Shown here one piece after another: positions 5,668 to 6,466 of a stretch of DNA of 6,466 bases; the stretch's first letter is position 1; each line of letters begins with the position of its first letter. The stretch is from CAVSUR01 sp052143655 (GTDB lineage Bacteria; Actinomycetota; Actinomycetes; Streptosporangiales; Streptosporangiaceae), in the NCBI GenBank assembly GCA_052143655.1, contig JBKQSL010000164.1, positions 1 to 6,466 on the forward strand. Direction: 5' to 3'. Both the position numbers and the translations under genes were made by a program. A model generated the notes under the pieces. That model did not search any database. It saw nothing but the letters and a program-made list of their open reading frames with translations, and was not told the origin of the DNA.

Positions 5668-6320
5668 ATCTGCGCGCAAATGCCCGACAAGCACAAGGCA
5701 TCCGCTGGCGAGCAGAACGGCGGCTACTTGCTCGCGCAACTGCTGTTCCTGCTTGATCCGTCCACGCCTGCCAGACCGAGCCGGGTCGCCCGTTCGCGTC
5801 GGCCATCTCCCGCCGCAGGAATTCTGCCGTACTGCATGCTCCGCCCGGCCGAAGGTCCTGTGCGCAGGGACGTTGGTCCGTGGCGCGTGCTCCCGTGACG
5901 CGGTGGACTGACTGTGACAGGGGACCCCAGGCAGACGCGGAGGAACGGATCACATCCGCGCACCGCGCAATCGAGATCCGCGAGAAGCGGAGGCGGGTCC
6001 TCTCGTCACGTCTTGCCTGGACTACGTTGCGCTCCAGCCGACGTCGGGCGTGAATTACGGCCGCCATGCACGCTATCGGCCACGGGACGGGCAGAACGCC
6101 CCCTTCGGCGCGGCATCGATGGCCATGGGCACGGCGTATCACAACGTACCGAACGGCGGCACTGCGCTCACCGGTCCCGGACCAGGGTCGGTCACCCAGA
6201 GTGACCCGATCCCAGGGTCGGCAGGCAGGCGGATTCTGGCACGGCATGGGCGTTTGGTCATGGTGGCAGGCGGTGCCAGGTCAACGGCGTGGCGACGGGC
6301 TGCGCTGGTCATGACGATGG
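5668..6320. other. About 650 bases without a supportable gene
   Basis: Several frames are open on both strands, as expected at this GC content, but none shows a recognised motif with a start and ribosome binding site. Two stretches read protein-like without identifiable homology: a plus-strand frame around 5944-6050 (SAHRAIEIREKRRR) and a minus-strand frame around 5950-5581 (RRGRIKQEQQLREQ) that has no ATG or GTG start I could find. They may be eroded genes or chance. Confidence 0.4.
6182..6221. repeat. Direct repeat flanking a perfect hairpin
   Basis: CCAGGGTCGG occurs at 6182-6191 and again at 6212-6221, exactly 30 bases apart. Between them GGTCAC (6190-6195) pairs with GTGACC (6201-6206) over a five-base loop. 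It lies about 115 bases downstream of the thioredoxin-like gene's stop, so it might be part of a terminator, but there is no T-run on either strand. Otherwise unexplained. Confidence 0.4.
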
Positions 6321-6466
6321 TCAGGACCGCCATTTGATTGAGCAGCCCATGCTGGGCCGGTGCGGCTCGGGCACCGGCTGGCCGGCCAGGGTCAGCTCGA
6401 TGGCCGCGCGGAGCAGCTCGCCGGTGACCGGCTTGCCGTTACCGGGTGTGGACTGGTCGAACGCGC
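6321..6466 (-). CDS. Thioredoxin/AhpC-TSA-like protein, C-terminal part
   Basis: Forty-eight codons in frame from the right edge to a TGA at 6321-6323. The reading is AFDQSTPGNGKPVTGELLRA, then IELTLAGQPVPEPHRPSMG and CSIKWRS. The ending P(S)xGCSIKW is the characteristic C-terminus of a thioredoxin-fold redoxin family of about 180-190 residues found widely in bacteria. The stretch GxPVTGxxLRAAIELxLAG is the usual last helix before it. The CxxC active site would lie upstream, beyond the window, so catalysis cannot be judged. In that family the protein is a cytoplasmic thiol-disulfide or peroxide-linked oxidoreductase. No frameshift is seen in the visible part. It reads towards the non-coding stretch at 5668-6320. 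Confidence 0.75.
   Translation of the reverse strand, partial: AFDQSTPGNGKPVTGELLRAAIELTLAGQPVPEPHRPSMGCSIKWRS

Noticed and set aside
5581..5950. Start-less minus-strand frame reading RRGRIKQEQQLREQ and LLASGCLVLVGHLRADL
   Set aside because: Protein-like appearance only. I found no start codon or family match, and the left part overlaps the end of the DPDNG-family relic.
5636..6247. Minus-strand open frame of 203 codons
   Set aside because: Rich in Arg/Ala/Ser with no recognisable motif and no good ribosome binding site. Other frames in the same stretch look equally plausible.
1..6466. CRISPR array, tRNA or rRNA gene
   Set aside because: No regularly spaced repeat array and no tRNA T-arm or rRNA signature was seen on reading both strands.

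Overview
The window is very GC-rich. Long open frames overlap on both strands and start codons are often GTG, which fits a chromosome or large replicon of an actinomycete (Streptomyces, Streptosporangiales or similar). The species cannot be named from the sequence. It looks like an accessory region: an intact insertion sequence, one intact conserved gene of unknown function, one small conserved gene, and several broken or partial genes.

Layout from left to right. (1) 82-264 holds a frameshifted remnant of a HicA-type toxin gene. (2) 343-1972 is an IS element bounded by perfect 19-bp inverted repeats. It carries one minus-strand DDE transposase (433-1872). (3) 1973-2079 is a leader with a bulged stem that would cover the ribosome binding site of the next gene. 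(4) 2080-3699 (+) encodes a 539-residue protein of a conserved family I recognise by sequence pattern but cannot assign a function to. Its C-terminus looks like a winged helix. (5) 3773-3889 (-) is the N-terminal remnant of an IS110-family transposase. (6) 3890-4242 shows no gene. (7) 4243-4331 (-) is the last 28 codons or so of a VOC/glyoxalase-type gene, and directly upstream of it on the same strand lies a small conserved hypothetical gene (4332-4706). (8) 4707-5003 is non-coding with several inverted repeats. (9) 5004-5667 (+) is a broken gene of a conserved family with a DPDNG motif, damaged by an internal deletion and frameshift. (10) 5668-6320 shows no gene I can defend, only a hairpin with flanking direct repeats. 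(11) 6321-6466 (-) is the C-terminal end of a thioredoxin/AhpC-like protein that runs off the right edge.

No operon joins these parts into a pathway. The pattern is repeated insertion and decay around one apparently intact unknown gene. That gene (2080-3699), with its structured leader and its position between an IS and an IS110 remnant, is the best candidate for something undescribed. Nothing in the sequence proves that it forms a system with a partner.
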